Positions 62,645 through 64,000 of a stretch of DNA of 64,000 nt are shown here, piece after piece. How positions within the stretch are numbered: position 1 is the stretch's first letter; each line of letters opens with the position of its first letter. Source of the DNA: UBA2779 sp965232165. Its GTDB lineage: Bacteria; Spirochaetota; Spirochaetia; DSM-2461. A program made the translations under genes and the position numbers. A model generated the notes under the pieces. That model searched no databases. It was not told where the DNA came from and saw nothing but the letters and a program-made list of their open reading frames with translations. The DNA lies in the NCBI GenBank assembly GCA_965232165.1, contig CBDDOY010000002.1:992001-1056000 (forward strand), written 5' to 3'.

Positions 62645-63774
62645 AGTTTAAGACCATAACAATTAGTATTCTGACCGCCCTCATTCTGCTCGCCGGCTGT
62701 CCATCTGCCGATGAGGATAGTCCTTTCAGCTACGCAAGCGGTATTGAAACAGCCCACGGAACAGAGGGACAGAGTCTAGCGCCTGTTTGGACAAACCTGC
62801 CCGCAGGTGCTGCTGTCGTCTATAGCCTGGGGGGCAGCCCGCAGGGCGTAAGTGTTGATGATGCAACCGGTATTGTAACGGTTGGACCGGCCGCGGATGT
62901 CAGGGACACTGCTCAAATTACCGTGAAGGCAGCAGTCGGCGGAACAAAAGAATACTCCGCTTCCCTGACGGTAACAGTAACGGCCAAAGATATTGCAACA
63001 GTGACGGGCTTCTCTATTTCCGTTGATGACCAAAATGTCCCCCCCTTGCAAGCATCAACTTTCACCGTAACGATCAACAATACCCGTCTGACCGCAGGAA
63101 CTGATTACGACCTGAGCATAGAGAAAGATGGGGCCGCCGTAAATGGCGTCACCATAGATAACAGCGGTCTAGTCTCTATAACAGCCACGATCGATGCAGA
63201 CGATGGCGGAACATACAACGTGAAGGCTACCGGTAAAAACAACTACATTGGAGTAAAAACAGCCGTATTCGACCTGACGGTAGAGTACAGCATAGGCGAC
63301 ACCGGCCCTGCCGGAGGGAAAATCTTCTATGTGAATACTGATCCCGCCATCGTTGACTGGACTTACCTGGAGGCGGCCTTGCAGGATCAGAGTGCTGCTG
63401 TTCAATGGGGTGGTGCTGGAACAGCGATTAGCACCACGGGCACAGCCATAGGATCGGGCAAGACTAACACAGAGGCGATAGTGGCCGAACTTGGTGCTAA
63501 CGGAGAAACGGCTTACGCGGCGAAAATCTGTAGCGATTATACAGTAACCCATAACGGTGTTGAATATGCTGACTGGTTTCTGCCATCCAAAGATGAATTG
63601 AATGAGTTGTATAAGCAGACTGTTACAGTAACTGCTGGTAAGGGTAACAACTACTGGTCTTCTTCAGAGGTCGATTCCACCAAAGCGTGGGTACAATACT
63701 TCTCCAATGGCGCCCAGGACGACTTCTCCAACAAGGTCAGCGGTCTCTCTGTCCGTGCGGTGAGGGCTTTTTAG
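62641..63774 (+). CDS. Surface lipoprotein with Lcl/DUF1566 C-terminus
   Basis: 377 residues from ATG 62641, which has AAGGAG 6 nt upstream. The lipobox LLAGC gives a lipidated Cys near 21. Next are two Ig/cadherin-like beta domains (GQSLAPVWTNLPAGAAVVYS; FTVTINNTRLTAGTDYDLSI). The C-terminal domain is of the Lcl/DUF1566 type (GDTGPAGGKIFYVN, DWFLPSKDELNELYKQ, NNYWSSSEVDST, KAWVQYFSNG, SVRAVRAF). These C-type-lectin-like domains are common DGR targets in Treponema and other bacteria, and variable-looking positions carry NNC-type codons here. The surface ligand is unknown. It is last in the poly-C operon. Confidence 0.85.
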   Translation: MKFKTITISILTALILLAGCPSADEDSPFSYASGIETAHGTEGQSLAPVWTNLPAGAAVVYSLGGSPQGVSVDDATGIVTVGPAADVRDTAQITVKAAVGGTKEYSASLTVTVTAKDIATVTGFSISVDDQNVPPLQASTFTVTINNTRLTAGTDYDLSIEKDGAAVNGVTIDNSGLVSITATIDADDGGTYNVKATGKNNYIGVKTAVFDLTVEYSIGDTGPAGGKIFYVNTDPAIVDWTYLEAALQDQSAAVQWGGAGTAISTTGTAIGSGKTNTEAIVAELGANGETAYAAKICSDYTVTHNGVEYADWFLPSKDELNELYKQTVTVTAGKGNNYWSSSEVDSTKAWVQYFSNGAQDDFSNKVSGLSVRAVRAF

Positions 63775-63795
63775 CTATTTGCCCATTTAACTATT

Positions 63796-63828
63796 GCATT
63801 CAGCGTTGGTTAAGCCAACGCTGAATGC
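63796..63828. terminator. Perfect 14-bp hairpin after the lipoprotein gene
   Basis: GCATTCAGCGTTGG and CCAACGCTGAATGC pair perfectly around TTAAG, 21 nt past the stop codon. There is no T run, so termination is uncertain; a DGR-type recognition cruciform is the alternative. Confidence 0.6.
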
Positions 63829-63855
63829 CGCATTTCTTACACAGCCTAAACTTAC

Positions 63856-63991
63856 GGGCACCTCAAAAAAACCCATTGAGTTCTTGACTCGATCTTTTCC
63901 GCCTGCCTGTGCGTGTCCACACGCAGACAGGCCGCCTTGTATCGACAAAAAATTTCTTCGTCAATTCTGAAGCTGTTTTCTAGAGGTGCCC
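63856..63991. repeat. Family A element with palindrome insert, copy A10
   Basis: Ends GGGCACCTCAAAAAAACCC and TTTTCTAGAGGTGCCC. The middle of the core is replaced by the small palindrome (GCCTGCCTGTGCGTGTCC ACACGCAGACAGGC in two halves). Flanks TTAC and TTGA do not match. Confidence 0.8.
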
Positions 63992-64000
63992 TTGAACTGT

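Overview
The window looks like chromosome from a spirochaete (Spirochaetota, probably a Treponema/Spirochaeta-like anaerobe). The pointers are a very long single-pass coiled-coil protein of spirochaete type, a GerMN-domain protein of the kind these genomes carry, the order rplU-prp-rpmA-obgE-nadD-lytR, and several lipoproteins. This assignment is inferred from gene content; there is no rRNA in the window to confirm it. Housekeeping genes are compact and overlap by 4 nt in places. Between them lie long non-coding stretches filled with small mobile repeats.

Layout: 1-3.4 kb holds a TPR protein (cut by the window edge), a secreted protein of unknown function and tRNA-Cys. 4.3-7.2 kb is a stand-alone CRISPR-Cas13 locus: eight 36-bp repeats converging on a compact (766 aa) effector with two RxxxxH HEPN motifs at its two ends and no adaptation genes. 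8.2-20 kb carries rlmB, dtd, a membrane Ser/Thr kinase, gdhA, a PEP-synthase-like protein with receiver-like N-terminal domains, and grpE-dnaK-dnaJ. 20-25 kb has a small protein, the 1264-aa coiled-coil protein and a HAD phosphatase. 25.8-32.5 kb is a leftward cluster ptsI-der-(secreted NlpC/P60-like protein)-exbB-exbD-tonB-like. 32.6-36.3 kb has the GerMN protein, tlyA and rny. An intact IS30 element with a 15-bp target duplication lies at 36.8-38.0 kb. proC-ptsP follow, then a graveyard of nested repeats, a 1109-aa lipoprotein with a C-terminal FGE/C-type-lectin domain, and an IS1634-type element that appears to have destroyed a tRNA gene. 49.3-59 kb has hisD-folC, nrdR, the rplU-prp-rpmA-obgE-nadD-lytR cluster and argS. 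59.6-61.1 kb has tRNA-Glu, tRNA-Gln, apt and a conserved small protein. The last 2 kb hold a transposase fragment and a second lipoprotein with a Lcl/DUF1566 C-terminus.

Three signals stand out. (1) The compact Cas13, whose repeat hairpin resembles that of the small Cas13X/Cas13e group. (2) The transcription unit at 62.15-63.8 kb: promoter, palindrome, ribosome-binding site, a short ORF interrupted by a 25-C tract, a second small ORF whose stop overlaps the lipoprotein start, and a lipoprotein whose C-terminus looks like a diversity-generating-retroelement (DGR) target followed by a perfect hairpin. The 43.3-46.6 kb lipoprotein has the same kind of C-terminus. No reverse transcriptase or template repeat is visible here, so any DGR would act from elsewhere. 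(3) Abundant non-autonomous elements: a roughly 162-bp family A with 4-bp target duplications, families C and D with different ends but a shared core, and a structured family B whose hairpin shows compensatory changes between copies. One family A copy supplies the stop codon of lytR; another family A end truncates a transposase gene.
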